A stretch of DNA of 64,000 bases from Simmondsia chinensis (taxonomy: Eukaryota; Streptophyta; Magnoliopsida; Caryophyllales; Simmondsiaceae): the NCBI GenBank assembly GCA_018398585.1, contig JAGTTD010000016.1:29063212-29127211 (forward strand), written 5' to 3'. The position numbers were made by a program, and so were the translations under genes. The notes beneath the pieces were generated by a model. That model worked only from the letters and a program-made list of their open reading frames with translations, was not told the origin of the DNA and ran no database searches. Every line of letters begins with the position of its first letter. Positions within the stretch are counted from its first letter, which is position 1. Shown here in pieces: positions 11,964 through 23,861 of this stretch.

Positions 11964-12063
11964 GATGCACGACGTACGAGAAGGCGTGCACCCACTGTTG
12001 CACAACGTCCCGTGCATAGTGCAACATCGACATTGTTGCACGTCATCCCGTACGGCGTGCAAT
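11964..12063. repeat. three tandem palindromic modules (GTTGCACGACGT type)
   Basis: Three hairpin-forming units start at 11,964, 11,997 and 12,035, each about 29 nt with arms like GTTGCACGACGT and its complement around a short loop. Upstream 'tttactgtag' and downstream 'aacagttttt' flank them. The same modules occur at 15,043-15,071 and 16,123-16,190. Function unknown. Confidence 0.75.
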
Positions 12064-12174
12064 AGTGAACAGTTTTTTTTTAAATCTTTAAAATTTTTAA
12101 AAAAATTAATAAAATTTCTTTTTCATTTAAATTATTTGAATCACTAAATATATATTTTTTTATTTTTAATTACG

Positions 12175-12235
12175 GGTTTGGAAAGTTCTCACCCTCAGGT
12201 TGGGGGCACTGGGAAATAGTCTCTCTTCAGGTTAA
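12175..12235 (+). mobile_element. Angio-type SINE fragment
   Basis: Contains 'ggttgggggcactgggaaatag' type text and 'ttcaggttaacaccct', which matches the middle of the 5S-headed SINE at 55,459-55,692. Both the head and the (TTG)n tail are missing. Confidence 0.55.
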
Positions 12236-12482
12236 CACCCTCAAATATGATATTTTGCTTATTTTTTTTTTAAATTGTGATAATATGCTAAAAAAGTCTT
12301 CTCTTCTTGATATTCCCCTTATCTCCTGTATAAACTACAATATTGTGACACTTCTAATAAAAACAAGGTTAAATGAAAGGCCTATTTTATACCTTTATAC
12401 ACTGTAATTTTAACTATTTTATTAAACACGTCTAATTTTTTTATAAAACTCTATTTCAAAAACTTTATAACTAAAAATTTTT

Positions 12483-13012
12483 TTTTATTTTATTTTATTG
12501 AAGACTACCTAAATTTTAGGAGTGGTTAAAAAAACTATCTATATTTTTAAATTTTTCAATATCGTACCTTAATATTCCGTAATTTTTGAAAAAAAGAAAA
12601 ATAATTTTAACAAATTCTAGTATACACTTAAAATAATTCTCAATATTTTATTAATATTTTAAGCATATTAAAAATTTGTATATATTTTAAAAAATAAAAT
12701 TTTTATATTTAAATAAATATTTTTTAAATACTATATAAGCAAAAACTAACAAATATTAATAACGTTAACATTAAAGTATGTTGAGGGTCCTCGGAAACAG
12801 CCTCCTTTCCACCCGGAAGGGGTAAGGCTGAGTACATCCACCCCTCCCAGACCCTGCTTTCTACGGGAGCCGTGAGGCACTGGGACTGTTGTTGTTGTTG
12901 TATTAAATTTTTTTAAAAAATTTAGGTATTTTTTAAAATATTAAAAAAAACATAAGTAAAATTTTAAAACTACACCTAAAATTTAAGTAATTTTTAATAA
13001 AAAAAATCCAAC
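12483..13012. mobile_element. MITE with long imperfect inverted repeats (copy 2)
   Basis: Left part 'actacctaaattttagg' and right part 'cctaaaatttaagtaattt' mirror each other; the copy is related to 1,897-2,343. The right arm carries a SINE (12,780-12,902). 13,013-13,090 is unique AT-rich sequence. Confidence 0.5.
12780..12902 (+). mobile_element. Angio-type SINE tail
   Basis: Reads 'gttgagggtcctcgg', 'ggggtaaggctgagtacatc', 'cctcccagaccctgc', 'gggactgttgttg', i.e. the conserved tail and (TTG)n end. No head is recognisable. It lies in the right arm of a MITE. Confidence 0.75.
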
Positions 13013-13092
13013 CAAAAACTAATACTAATATATAGTAATTTTAGCTGTGGTAGGTGGCAGGTAAAGAGTGGGAGAGCAAGGAAAATTAAAAT

Positions 13093-13382
13093 AAATTATT
13101 TATATAAAATAATTTTAATATAAATTTATATTTTAAATATTTATTAATTAGATATATATTATATTTAATAAAATTTAATAAATATCTAATTAATAAATAA
13201 AATATAAATTTATATATAAAAATTCTGTTAAATTTTATTTGTCATTTGAAATTATCATATAAAAATTTAACAGGTACCTAAATGATAAAAATATTAAATA
13301 ATAACAAAAAATTAATAGATATCTAATTAATAAATAGTTCAAATATAAATTTAAATAGTAAAATTATTTTATATAAATAACT
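13093..13382. mobile_element. AT-rich MITE with ~70-bp inverted repeats
   Basis: The left arm (13,093-13,165, 'ttatttatataaaataattt') is mirrored at 13,306-13,382. Non-coding, almost pure A/T; superfamily unknown. 13,383-14,160 shows no gene. Confidence 0.55.
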
Positions 13383-14159
13383 AAAAATATAAATTTAGTA
13401 TTGTTTTTTTTTTAAAAGACAAGTATAAATTCAATATATATAAAATAGTATTAAAGTATACAAAAATAAAAGCCAAAAGGTCCCTATACACTCAATCTAA
13501 CAGAGGGCAAACCAAAAAGAAATTCATAAAAACTAAATCACAAAATTAACCTGATACCAAACTAATTTCTGAATTTCTCTTGTCACCCAACTTTTGCATC
13601 CGTCTAACTTCTTGAATCTGCTTAAGTATTGTAGTTAGAAGTGTTTACTATTAATCGATAATTTATTATTTAATTACCTTAAGAATTAGAGATTTATTAT
13701 TTAAGTTTTTTGACGTTTCAATATATTTTACTCAAGTGCTCTAAAGTTCAAAAATTTTATAGATTAGGTACCATTTTTTTAAATTAAATACATTTTTATT
13801 AAAAATTTCTAACATAGGTGATGTAACTTTAATGAGTGGGTAAAATTGTGTTCTCACATGTGACGAACAAATCGTAACTGTGGTGAGTATACAAGTGTCG
13901 TGTCCACTAGGAAACTGGTCTAAAGCTTTATTTAATAATTACCGAGCAGTTAAAATTCAGTTTTTATGGAGAGAGTTGAGCTATTGGCTAATTTAATATT
14001 TTAAAATGGTAACTTAAAGTGTCAATCAATCAAGGTTAGTTTAGACTATGAATTCAAGTTAGCTTAAACATCGATTGACATTTCTTTGTATTTCATCACA
14101 ATAATGACTTTAAAAATTTAGGTTATAAACTCTAAACCTATACTTCTATTGAATTAGGG

Positions 14160-14385
14160 CTTAGGATAATAAATTAGTCTAAGGATATAACTCATCTTAT
14201 CACTCTAGGTAAAATATGGATTATCTCAATAGCACTACTAAATTTATTTATCGCACCTACTTTCTTGTCAAAGATGGCTTAATATTTAAAAAAGGGCATA
14301 TGGTAATAAACTAAACTAAGGATATAACCCATCTAATAACTCTGGATATAGCATGGATTATCTCAATAGCACTAAAGAATTCCTT
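14160..14385. repeat. degenerate tandem duplication, unit about 130 bp
   Basis: 'aaggatataactcatct...ctcaatagcact' at 14,180-14,250 recurs as 'aaggatataacccatct...ctcaatagcact' at 14,320-14,385. No coding capacity. 14,386-14,930 is AT-rich with no gene. Confidence 0.6.
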
Positions 14386-15042
14386 TGACCCTTCTAATTT
14401 AGTATTAATATGTATAAAGATTGTATTCAGAGTTAGTACAAACTCAATCCTAACCACTAATGAAGAACCATTATACTACAGTGAACACTACAAGCACAAG
14501 ACACAATGCCAATAAAATTAGAAATCAAAGTATGGCTACAAGTGCATAATAAAAAAACCAATCTCAAAATATAAAACTCATATAATAAAAGTTATTATCA
14601 AAAATAAAAAATAAATTTGGGATTTGAACGACTACCGTCCTTCGCCCATAAACTATAAATTTACTCCTTCATGGGAGTTCTATAAATCAAGAATTCAAAC
14701 AAGAAAAAGGAAAGGAAACTTATAGATCGATAAAGTCCCTTGATCGATATTTGCTACAGTTCCCAATAAAAGAATTATTAAATTATAATAAAGATACTAA
14801 TATATTATCGAAATTATGTTTAAGTTTAGCATTTTCTAAAAAAATTTGTCGAATTTCAATAAAAAGAAGGTTGATTGATAAAATTTTAAAATTTCAAGAT
14901 ACCTGAGCGATAAATTATATAAAACTCATAGTACCTAATTGGACTTTTTTTGCAAATTGGCCTAGTTTTAAAAAAAATTTAGAAATTTAGCCCCATTTCA
15001 AAAATATTTAGAAAAATGGCCCATTTTACTGTAGTCATATGG

Positions 15043-15071
15043 GTTGCACGACGTTCTGTACGTCGTGCAAC
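15043..15071. repeat. perfect palindromic module in arm 1
   Basis: GTTGCACGACGT, loop TCTGT, ACGTCGTGCAAC: 12-bp perfect arms. The flanks TTTACTG and CAGTAAA are also mirror images, extending the hairpin. Confidence 0.9.
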
Positions 15072-16122
15072 AGTAAATTTTTTTTTTTTTTTACTTTAAC
15101 TTCTTTAAAATTAAAAAATTATAAAAATTACTTTTTAATTTAAATTATTTTAATTTTTAAAATAAAAATATCCCAGGGGGCGCACTTATCGGCTGGTTTA
15201 TTTGCTTAGGTTCAATCATATACTATTGACCTTGTACCATTTGATGTGCCCATGCTTATGCTTTCTGGATGCTTGCTCCCATTACGACACGATATTCAGG
15301 TTGGAGGTCCTTGAAAACAGCCTCTCTTCCACCCAAAAGGGAGAAGGCTGCGTACAATAGTTAATGTATATGAATTTTGAAAACATATTTTATAATTATT
15401 TTAATAAGGGGGAAGGCTTTCGCGGGAGCCTTTGGCACAGGGACTGTTGTTGTTGTTAAATTATTTTAATTCTTAATTTTATAATTTAAATCACTAAATA
15501 CGTATACATTTTAAATTAAAAAGTATATGTATATTATTATTTGAGCAATTAATAAGAAAGATATAAATGAGGGACACATTTAAATGAGGAGATGGTGATA
15601 TGTATATTATTATTTAAACTATTTCATACATAAACTATGGTATTATAATACTATTAATAAGGACGATATAAATGAGGGACACATTTAAATGGAGAGATAT
15701 TGATATTTCCAACAAAAAATCACGAGTTTATGTATTTGTACATTATTATTTAAACTATTTTATTAGATACATGTTTATAAAATATATTTTCAAAATTCAT
15801 ATACATTAACTATTGTACGCAGCCTTCCCCTTTTCGGGTGGAAGAGAGGCTATTTCCGAGGACCCCCAACCTGAATATGGTGTCGTCATGGGAGCAAGCA
15901 TCTTGAAAGCATAAGCACGGGCACATCAAATAGTATAAGGCACATAATAAGTAAATATTATAATGTCAATAGTATATGATTGAACCAAAGCAAATAAACC
16001 AACCGATAAGTGCGCCCCTAGGATATTTTTATTTTAAAAATTAAAACAATTTAAATTAAAAAAAATTTAATTTTTTTAATTTTAAAGAGGTTAAAGTAAA
16101 AAAAATAAAAAAAAAATTTAAT

Positions 16123-16190
16123 GTTGCACGACGTACGGAATGTTGTGCAACGGCACAGATCGGTTGCACGACGTACGGAACGTCGTGCAC
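16123..16190. repeat. two palindromic modules in arm 2
   Basis: Units at 16,123-16,151 and 16,163-16,190, each GTTGCACGACGT + ACGGA + near-complement. Arm 1 has only one unit, so unit number changed after the inverted duplication. Confidence 0.85.
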
Positions 16191-16290
16191 TATGTAGCTA
16201 CAGTAAAATGGACTATTTTTCTAAATATTTTTAAAATGGGGCTCAATTTCTAAATTTTTTTTAAAACTAGACCAATTTGCAAAAAAAGTC

Positions 16291-18720
16291 GTATGAAATA
16301 GGCCCTTTTTATTTCCTTTCACATGTACCAAACAGTCAAAGAGTGGGAATAGAGTATTTATTATTTGCTAATCATGCCGTTGAAACTTATTAATTTTATA
16401 ATGGTTTAACAATTTAATAAATATTTAATAATTGTTATCATTTATTTGAAATCGGTTAATAAAAATTTCGATTATGGCTACTTCGACTTGTCTAATTAGT
16501 TAACCCTTATTGAAAAAAAATCAAATTATTATCTATTATTTAGACCAAAAATTTTGCTACTATTAAATGCTTAAAGCACACAAAAATATATATATATTTA
16601 ATGACCAAAATAAATGTAATTGGAAAGAAACATTATTAAGCAAAAGGATTCTATGCAGATTTTTTTGTACGATCGACCTACTTGACCCATAGTCATCACG
16701 CGCTCAATTATTGTTATTAAGTTTATTTATTATTGGTCAAATATATTGTTTAACTTATTGAATTTATAATCATTTAACAAATTAGTTAAAATTTAATACT
16801 CATTGGCATCTATTTAAAATCGGTTAATCGGAATTTCAATTACAATTACTTCAATTTGACTAATCAGTTAACTACTTTTTAAAAAAGATTAAAATTTTTT
16901 TTATTATATTTTTTGGCAAAATTTTTTTTATTATTTAAATTATAAAATTTTGTTACTTTTAAATACTTTAAAACACAATAAAAAGAGAAACATTTAATAT
17001 CCAAATTTTCAAATGTCGTAAGAAAAAAAACAACATTAAGCAAAGGATTCTATATAAAATTTGTTTGTACGGCCGACCTATTCTAGTTGACTTATAATTA
17101 ATACCTGCTCAATTATCATTATTAGGAGTATTTATTACCGGTTAATTATACTATATAATTTATTGATGTTCAAAAACAATATACTATATAATTTATTAAT
17201 TTTATAATTGTTTCAAAACTTAGCAAAATTTTAATAATTGTTATTGTCCGTTTAAAATTAGTTAACTAGAATTTAAGTTATGGTTACTTCGGTTTGACTA
17301 ATCATTTAATTGCTTATTTGAAAAAATTAAATTTTTTTTTAATTATTTAAGCCAAAAAATTTTACTACTTTAATATATTTAAAACACAAAAAATGAATAA
17401 AATATTTAATATTCAAAATATTATATGTACTTCATCATTAAGCAAAAGGGATTTCTGTAGTTTTTTTTTTCCTACAATCGACCGATCCCTAGTTGACGCA
17501 TAGTCTCCTCCATTGTCATACTCGCGTCTGTTGTCTATAATTATTACCCTTATCACTTAAATATTAAATGTGATGTGAAACTTAAAATTTTATTATTTAA
17601 ATATTTATCTCACCTAAATCGGAAAAGATGGTCTTAAATAGGGTACGATATAGGGATAATATAAGAGCAGCAGATATGGTAGAATAGATTAGTGCAAAGG
17701 ACAATTTGTAGTTTAAGATTTTTAGGCAGTCCTAACCTCAAGGGGTGCACTTATAGGCTAGTTTTTTATTTTTTGTTTTTTTTTAAATTCATTGGTAATA
17801 AATTGATGATTTTATTTGTAGGCGCTCAAATACTTCAAGTTGGGGATCCCCGGAAACAGCCTTCTTTCCACTCGAAAGGGATAAGGCTGTGTACATCCAC
17901 CGCTCCCAGACCCTACTTTTTGCAGGAGTCGGGAGGTACTGGAACTGTTATTGTTGTTGTATTATTTAAATATTTATGTTATTAAATACAACATAAAAAT
18001 AGTAAGTTTGAATTATGATTTTTAAAGTCAGGTTAAACTAGGTTGACTCATTTAATTCCTTTTGCTAATTGGGTTGATTTTTAATTTGACCTGTTTAACA
18101 CATTTTTAACATATTTGGCTTATTTATATAGTTATATTAATACTAGAGCAGTATATTATTATTGTAATATATATTTTATGTAAGTTATCCCATATGAAAT
18201 ACTTTAAATTATATTTAATAATATTAATTTGATAGCTTTTTTTTTTGGGAACATTATTTGATAGCTTATTTTAATAATTATAAACATGTTATGTATTTTA
18301 TACTACTATCAATCATGTTGCAAATTATTGACATTTTTGTAGGTTAAGAAACTAAAACTTAATGAAAAAAATTACTAATATAATTATATGGTTAACCAGC
18401 AAGTTAACCATTTAATAATAATATTAGGTTAAGATTGAGAGTTCCTAACCAGTTTAACAAATGGGTAAAGCTCCGGTCGAACATTTCTAAGCCCTCTCGC
18501 ATAACGCAAATACCAACAGGACACATTTGCCACCCCTTTTATCTATTGTGTCAATTTTATCCTTGAACTTTTAATTGTATTAATTTAGATCCTGTACAAT
18601 GGATGTGTCAAGTTGGTCCTTATATGAAAAATTATGTTAAGTTGTTATGTAAATTTTTAATAATTCAGCCATGGATTGAGTTAAACTAAATCAATCGGTG
18701 AATTTATAAATTAAATTATA
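16291..18720. repeat. long duplicated block, copy 1
   Basis: Matches 26,975-28,912 in the same orientation from 'gtatgaaatag' to the 'ttgagttaaactaaatcaat' region. Its first 1.2 kb consists of about three degenerate tandem units of roughly 390 bp (16,350-16,720, 16,721-17,120, 17,125-17,540), each containing 'attaagcaaa' and 'tacgatcgacct'-like boxes. From about 17,990 to 18,540 it carries text related to the hAT MITEs of this window, ending 'acatttgccacccc'. Copy 1 has a SINE (17,609-17,959) that copy 2 lacks; copy 2 lacks about 130 bp near 17,220-17,350. No gene. Confidence 0.8.
17609..17959 (+). mobile_element. SINE with Angio-type tail and 18-bp TSD
   Basis: A 351-bp insertion between perfect 18-bp direct repeats (17,591-17,608 and 17,960-17,977). 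The other copy of the duplicated block has a single uninterrupted target at 28,155-28,172, which proves the borders. The 3' half has 'agttggggatcccc', 'gggataaggctgtgtacatc', 'ctcccagaccctac' and ends in 'ttgttgttgt'. The 5' half ('ctcacctaaatcgg...') is neither 5S-like nor clearly tRNA-like; a 'gcacttataggct' box in it recurs in the inverted repeat at 15.2 and 16.0 kb. Confidence 0.85.
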
Positions 18721-18880
18721 AAAAATAATACTATTCTAATTCTAACTCAAGATAATATAATCCTGATATAACTCAAAAATCTTATATTTAATTATATAAT
18801 TCAAAAAAAATAAATCATAACAAATAAATATTAATTAAACAAAGGATCTAAACCTAATTAAGCACAAGTACCTTAACCCC

Positions 18881-19247
18881 TTGTTCGGCAACGGAGTAAA
18901 GGGGGGTAAAGGTAAACGCGGGTAAATTTCTACCCTTATTTGGCAAAATTGTTCGAGCCCCCATTATCCCTTTTTACCCCCAATTTCTTTAACCCCCAAA
19001 TGCGAGGTAAAGGAGGGTAACGGTAATTTTTAAAAAAAAATTAACATTTTTATTTTTATTTTAACTATAACTCTCTTTATCCTTACCCCTTTACCCAATT
19101 GCCAAACAAGGGTAACTCATTTACCCCTCTTTACCCTTACCCCTCTTAATTTGACATATACAAATAAGGGTAGAATATTACCTTACCTTCCCCCTTTTAC
19201 CCCTCTTTACCCTTACCCTCCTTTATCTTATTGCCAAACAAAGCATA
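18881..19247. mobile_element. MITE with GGGTAA-rich inverted ends
   Basis: The left end 'cccttgttcggcaacgg' and the right end (minus strand 'gctttgtttggcaataag') mirror each other, followed inward by GGGTAAAG-type runs on both sides. The repeated 'tttaccc' is not the plant telomere unit. TSD not resolved. 19,248-19,529 has no gene. Confidence 0.6.
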
Positions 19248-19544
19248 GAACCCTAATAATAATAAATTGCACTACTTTTCCTGCTCGGATATGATTTCTA
19301 GAATTTTTGAAATCTATTTTCTCTCTTTCTTGGCTTGAACGGGTTATATTCATCCCTGTTTGCATCAAAATTAGTGAAAATTTAATAACTATTACTACCC
19401 ATTTAAAATAGGTTTAGAATTTAAATTATCAATTATTTTGGTTCAATTAATCGATTAACCACTTATTAAAAAAGAAATTTAAGTTTTTTTTTTCTATTTA
19501 AACTCTAAAATTTTGTTATTTTTATGTGCAAAAAATAGTAAAAT

Positions 19545-19760
19545 GAATACAACAAAAATAACAAACCCAGTGTCTTCAAAGGCTCTTGCCTAAGCAGGGT
19601 CTGGGGAATAGATGTACGCAGCCTTCCCCGTTCAGGGGGCTACCCTGAAGAGAGGCTATTTCCGAGGACCTCTAACCTCAAATGGCATGTGACCTGTTAG
19701 CAGAAGAGCATCACATCATGAGTAGTTCAAAATATACGGCGAGTTGAAAACACACGGCGT
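19545..19760 (-). mobile_element. Angio-type SINE
   Basis: 216 bp between 15-bp direct repeats (19,530-19,544 and 19,761-19,775, 'aaaaaatagtaaaat'). On the minus strand the tail reads 'gaaggctgcgtacatctatt', 'ccccagaccctgctt', 'gacactgggtttg'. The head ('acgccgtgtgttttc...') is unlike the 5S-headed copies. 19,776-20,033 is non-coding. Confidence 0.8.
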
Positions 19761-20038
19761 AAAAAATAGTAAAATATCAAATATCCAAGGTTGTATGAAT
19801 GGACGATTTAGGTAGAGGTTAGATTTCTTAGTGTATATCAGTGTTAGGGTTAAATTAGGGGCGTAAACGAACCTAATATTAATGAACTACTCTTGTTCAG
19901 TGTCTTGGAGACCTCCACAGGAGTGATTTATGGGAATGACGACAAGAATCAGACAAATTCTTTCGCTCCAAAGCGAATCAGTCTACACATTATCATTGAG
20001 TTTTGTTATGAAATTACATTTTTTTTTTTATAGTAAAA

Positions 20039-20489
20039 TGATACGGGGTTTCAAATTACCAAACACAAGGAACAGAAATAGAATTCAAGACAAGATAGAA
20101 TTAGAAATTTCAGACTGAGAGAGAAGAAGAAGATAAGAGAGAGAAGAGTATTGATAATTTCATTGATAAAAGATCTTAATACAAGCCTGGATCATATATA
20201 TATATTCTACCCAAAACAAGGAAATTCACCTAATTAATATTCCAAAATACCAAACTCTGAAGGGAAAAACAGAATTTGTAACAAAAACAATCTGCAAACA
20301 CAAGCCAGCAGCATGCTTGCTAACTGCCCGGGGAAATCACGTGCCGCGCGCGTGCCAGGAAGCCTCCCGCCAAAAACTGCAACTGCCTTAACTAAAATTC
20401 AAACCCGAAAACTGGTACTGAATGAATTTGAGCTCAATTTGAAACCCGATACCGAAATTGAAGCTCTTTTTGCTTAAAGCACTGTATCA
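20039..20489 (-). repeat. 3' LTR of the Gypsy element
   Basis: 451 bp; carries a stretch near 20,374-20,402 that the other LTR lacks. Confidence 0.93.
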
Positions 20490-20503
20490 ACATCCTCCCC
20501 CTT
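20490..20503 (-). other. polypurine tract of the Gypsy element
   Basis: On the minus strand GAAGGGGGAGGATG abuts the 3' LTR. Confidence 0.8.
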
Positions 20504-20519
20504 CAAATCACCCTTGTCC

Positions 20520-21827
20520 TCAAGGGTGGAATTCAGGGAATTTTAATTGTAAGTCATAAAGAAACTCCCAAGTAGCCTCTTCGTTGGGAAATCCCATCCA
20601 TTTGACAAGCACCTTGGTTGCTGCTCGATTATTTCGGTTTACCATTTTCCGGTCCATAATTTTTTCGGGTTTCTTGACTGGGACAGCCTCTATGGCTTCA
20701 GGAATGGGGATCACTTCTATAGGATGAGGACCAAAGTACAATTTGAGCTGAGACACATGAAATACATCGTGGATGCGAGCAGACGCAGGCATTGCCAATC
20801 TGTATGCCACCTTTCCAACAGCAGATAACACCAGAAATGGACCAAAGTACCTTGGGGACAATTTCTGGTTAAGGCGATGAGCCACTGAGATCTGTCGATA
20901 AGGTAGTAGCTTCAAATAAGCCCATTCACCAGGGTTGAAGCTTCGGTCAGTGCGCTTCCTGTCCGCCAATTGCTTCATTCTATTCTGGGCTCTCGATAAG
21001 TGATATTTAATAACACTGATCATTTCTTCCCTTTGTTGTAAGCTGCGGTCGACTGTGTCCACTTGATTTTCGCCTGGAATGTACGGAATGTGGAGAGGAG
21101 GAGGCTGCCCATACACAATTTCATACGGAGTTCTTTGAGTCGCTGAATGCCAGGTGGTATTATACCACCATTCAGCTAAGGAAAGCCATTTGGACCACAT
21201 ATGAGGGCGGGAGCTGCACATACACCGCAGGTAGGTCTCCACTCCTCTATTTACCACCTCCGTTTGTCCATCGGATTGGGGATGATAGGCTGTGGAAAGG
21301 TGGAGTTTGACACCTTGGATAGAGAACAAGGCTTGCCAAAACTCACTTTGAAACGCAACATCCCGATCACTGACAATGGAGTTGGGAAGACCATGGAGTT
21401 TATAAATGTGATCCATGTAAGTTTGAGCCACGGATAATGCCGTGCAAGGATGTGTCAAGGAAAGGAAGTGTGCAGCTTTACTTAATCTGTCCACCACCAC
21501 TAAGATCACATCCTTTCCAAAAGATCGCGGAAGGCCCTCTACGAAGTCCATGGAAATATCTGTCCACACCATTTGTGGGAGTGGCAGAGGTTGGAGAAGA
21601 CCTGGGGTTGCTATGGTCTCGTATTTACATGTCTGACAGATAGAACATTTGCGCACATAATCGGCTACTATCTGATACATGCCCTTCCACCAAAACATGG
21701 ATCTGATTCTATGCAGTGTGGCATCTCTGCCTGAATGGCCTGCACTGAATGATGTATGCAGCCATTGAAGGATTTTTAACTGAAGAGCTTCATTACTTCC
21801 AACCACCAGTTTTCCCTTTCGTCGCAA
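20520..21827 (-). pseudogene. Gypsy element: integrase and chromodomain
   Basis: 435 open codons. The HHCC zinc site is visible (HTSFSAGHSG ... CSICQTC), then catalytic Asp in WTDISMDFVEG, Asp in SDRDVAFQSEFW and Glu in SDGQTEVVNR. The C-terminus VLVKWMGFPNEEATWEF is a chromodomain, thought to steer chromoviruses to particular chromatin. A stop (TAG, about 21,828-21,830) separates this part from the RNase H frame, which is otherwise the same frame, so the pol polyprotein is broken there. Confidence 0.9.
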
Positions 21828-21935
21828 CTATCCTTCCTGCCAGCTGAAATGGGGGTGTTTTTGGGGTTCTGTCTCCAGCTGTTGTATAAGTTGCTGTAAG
21901 GTTGCATCAGTTTTCCAAGAGAGCTGAATCTCAGC

Positions 21936-23861
21936 TTACAATGTGCTATCAACTGCTGATAACAACAAGCAAGTGATCTGATATCCCGGGATCCTTGAAA
22001 GAGCATCAGCAGCCACATTTTCTTTCCCCTTCTTATAATCGATTACATAACTAAACCCCATCAATTTTGCCAGCCACAGCCTCTGAAAATGTGTGTGTAT
22101 CTTTTGATCAAGAAGGTACTTCAAGGACTTCTGATCAGTTTTGATTACAAACGTGTTATTCATCAAGTATTGTTGCCATTTTTGTACTGCTGCAACCAAG
22201 GCCATGAGTTCCTTCTCGTATACTGACAACAGCTGATGTTTGACACTGAGGGGTTTACTCATATAGGCTAAGGGATGGCCCTCCTGCATCAGCACTGCTC
22301 CTATACCCGTATTACATGCATCAGACTCAATAACAAAGGGCAAAGAGAAGTTTGGTAGGGCTAATACGGGTGCTGACAGAAGAGCATTTTTCAATTTATC
22401 AAAAGCTTGCTGAGTTGATTCACTCCATTCCCACCTTTCCTTCCTTGTGAGTCTTGTAAGTGGTTGAGCTATCTTACTAAACCCTTGGATGAACCTTCTG
22501 TAGTAGCCGGTTAGGCCTTGGAAGCCTCTTAACTGCTTGAGGTTGGAAGGGTTGGGCCACGATCTGATGGCCTCTAGTTTCTTTGGATCAGTTGACACTC
22601 CCCCATTGCTGATGATGTGTCCCAAGTATTCTATCTGTTGAGAGGAAAAAGAACACTTGCTCTCCTTTACATATAGCTGGTGCTTCGACAAAGTCTGAAA
22701 AACCACCTCCAAATGCTTCACATGAGCATCCATGTGTGGGCTATAAACAAGAATGTCATCGAAGAAAACCAAAACAAATTTTCTGAGATGAGGGGCAAAA
22801 ATGGAGTACATGAGAGCTTGGAATGTCGAGGGAGCATTGGTAAGGCCAAACGGCATGACTAGGAACTCAAAATGCCCAAAATGTGTCTTAAAGGCTGTTT
22901 TCTACACATCCTCCCCTCTCATCCTGATTTGATGATACCCGGACCTGAGGTCGAGCTTAGTGAACCATCTAGCACTTCCCAATTCATCCAATAGCTCCTC
23001 AACTAGGGGAATTGGGAATTTGTCTTTGATGGTTGCTTGATTTAAGTCCCTGTAGTCCACGCACATCCTCCAACTTCCATCTTTCTTCTTGACTAAAACA
23101 ACAGATGAGGCGAAGGGGCTGGTGCTATGCTGAATGTACCCCTTTCTCAGCAGCTCGTGGACCATCTCCTCCATGGCATCCTTTTGCAAGGTGGGATAAC
23201 AATAAGGCCTCTTGCTGATGGGCTGGGTACCCTCTCTCAAGTGAATCTTGTGATCAAAAGGAGGCCTGCTCGGTGGCAACAACTGTGGCTCGTCGAACAT
23301 AGGAGTGTAATGAGCTATCAATTTACTGATGACATCTGGAACTGCTGCTGGGACCAGTTCTTCTTTCTGTTGATCTATCAGCATTACTGCAGGTCCTCTT
23401 CCTTCTGCTTCAGTTACACTAATGTGAAGTAGGGCAATCATGGGTGAATTCCCCCTGGCTCTCGTGGTGGCTTTAGCCCCAATTGTCTTACAATCTGTCA
23501 TTCCATTCCCTCGCAGTGTAACAGGCCTTCCGTCTTGCACATAGGACATGGTAAGCTCTTTAAAGTTGCATTGGATGTTTCCCAAGGCTGAAAGCCACTC
23601 AATGCCCAAGACCATTTCACACCCTCCTAATGGGATCAAAAGGAAGTTGGATAGGTATTCCATTCCCTGCATTTTCCAGGACAATCCCTCACATTTATAC
23701 TTGCATTCGATTTGGCTTCCATCTGCCACGGCTACATGAACCACCTGAACTGGTTGTAAGCGACATCCCAATTTCAAAGCTAATCCTTGGTCGATGAAGT
23801 TATGTGTGGAGCCCGAGTCGACAAGGATATGTAGAGGCTTCTTCTTGATGGATCCAATGAT
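21936..23861 (-). pseudogene. Gypsy element: protease, reverse transcriptase and RNase H
   Basis: One frame interrupted by stops. Protease: HILVDSGSTHNFI near 23,820. Reverse transcriptase: KRPYCYPTLQKDAMEEM, KKDGSWRMCVDYRDLN, LDLRSGYHQIR, then TAG at about 22,899-22,901, then MPFGLTNAPSTFQ and the catalytic FFDDILVYS near 22,770. RNase H: FVIESDACNTGIGAVLMQ, YEKELMAL and FVIKTDQKSLKYLLD, with the frame ending at TAA about 21,933-21,935 although linker sequence continues in frame. Catalytic residues appear intact. Confidence 0.9.

Larger units (their letters stand above)
14930..16312. repeat. large inverted repeat, arms ~490-545 bp
   Basis: Arm 1 (about 14,930-15,415) and arm 2 (about 15,765-16,312) are reverse complements at roughly 85-90% by eye. 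Arm order from the outside in is: 'ctttttttgcaaattgg', 'cattttactgtag', palindromic module(s), 'gcgcacttatcgg', 'tactattgac', an Angio-SINE core ('caggttgg..gtcct', 'aaggctgcgtaca'), and 'tagttaatgtatatg'. The loop of about 350 bp holds a SINE 3' end with a (TTG)n tail and two copies of 'tataaatgagggacacattt'. Transcribed, it would fold into a long hairpin. No protein is encoded. Confidence 0.85.

Noticed and set aside
11964..12063. CRISPR-like array
   Set aside because: Only three diverged palindromic units, no constant spacers, no cas genes and a plant nuclear context.
17692..17985. 97-codon open frame
   Set aside because: Lies across a SINE and its TSD; no protein similarity recognised.
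18881..19247. Interstitial telomere repeats
   Set aside because: The repeated unit is TTTACCC / GGGTAAA, not the plant telomere TTTAGGG / CCCTAAA, and the tract is the mirrored end region of a MITE.
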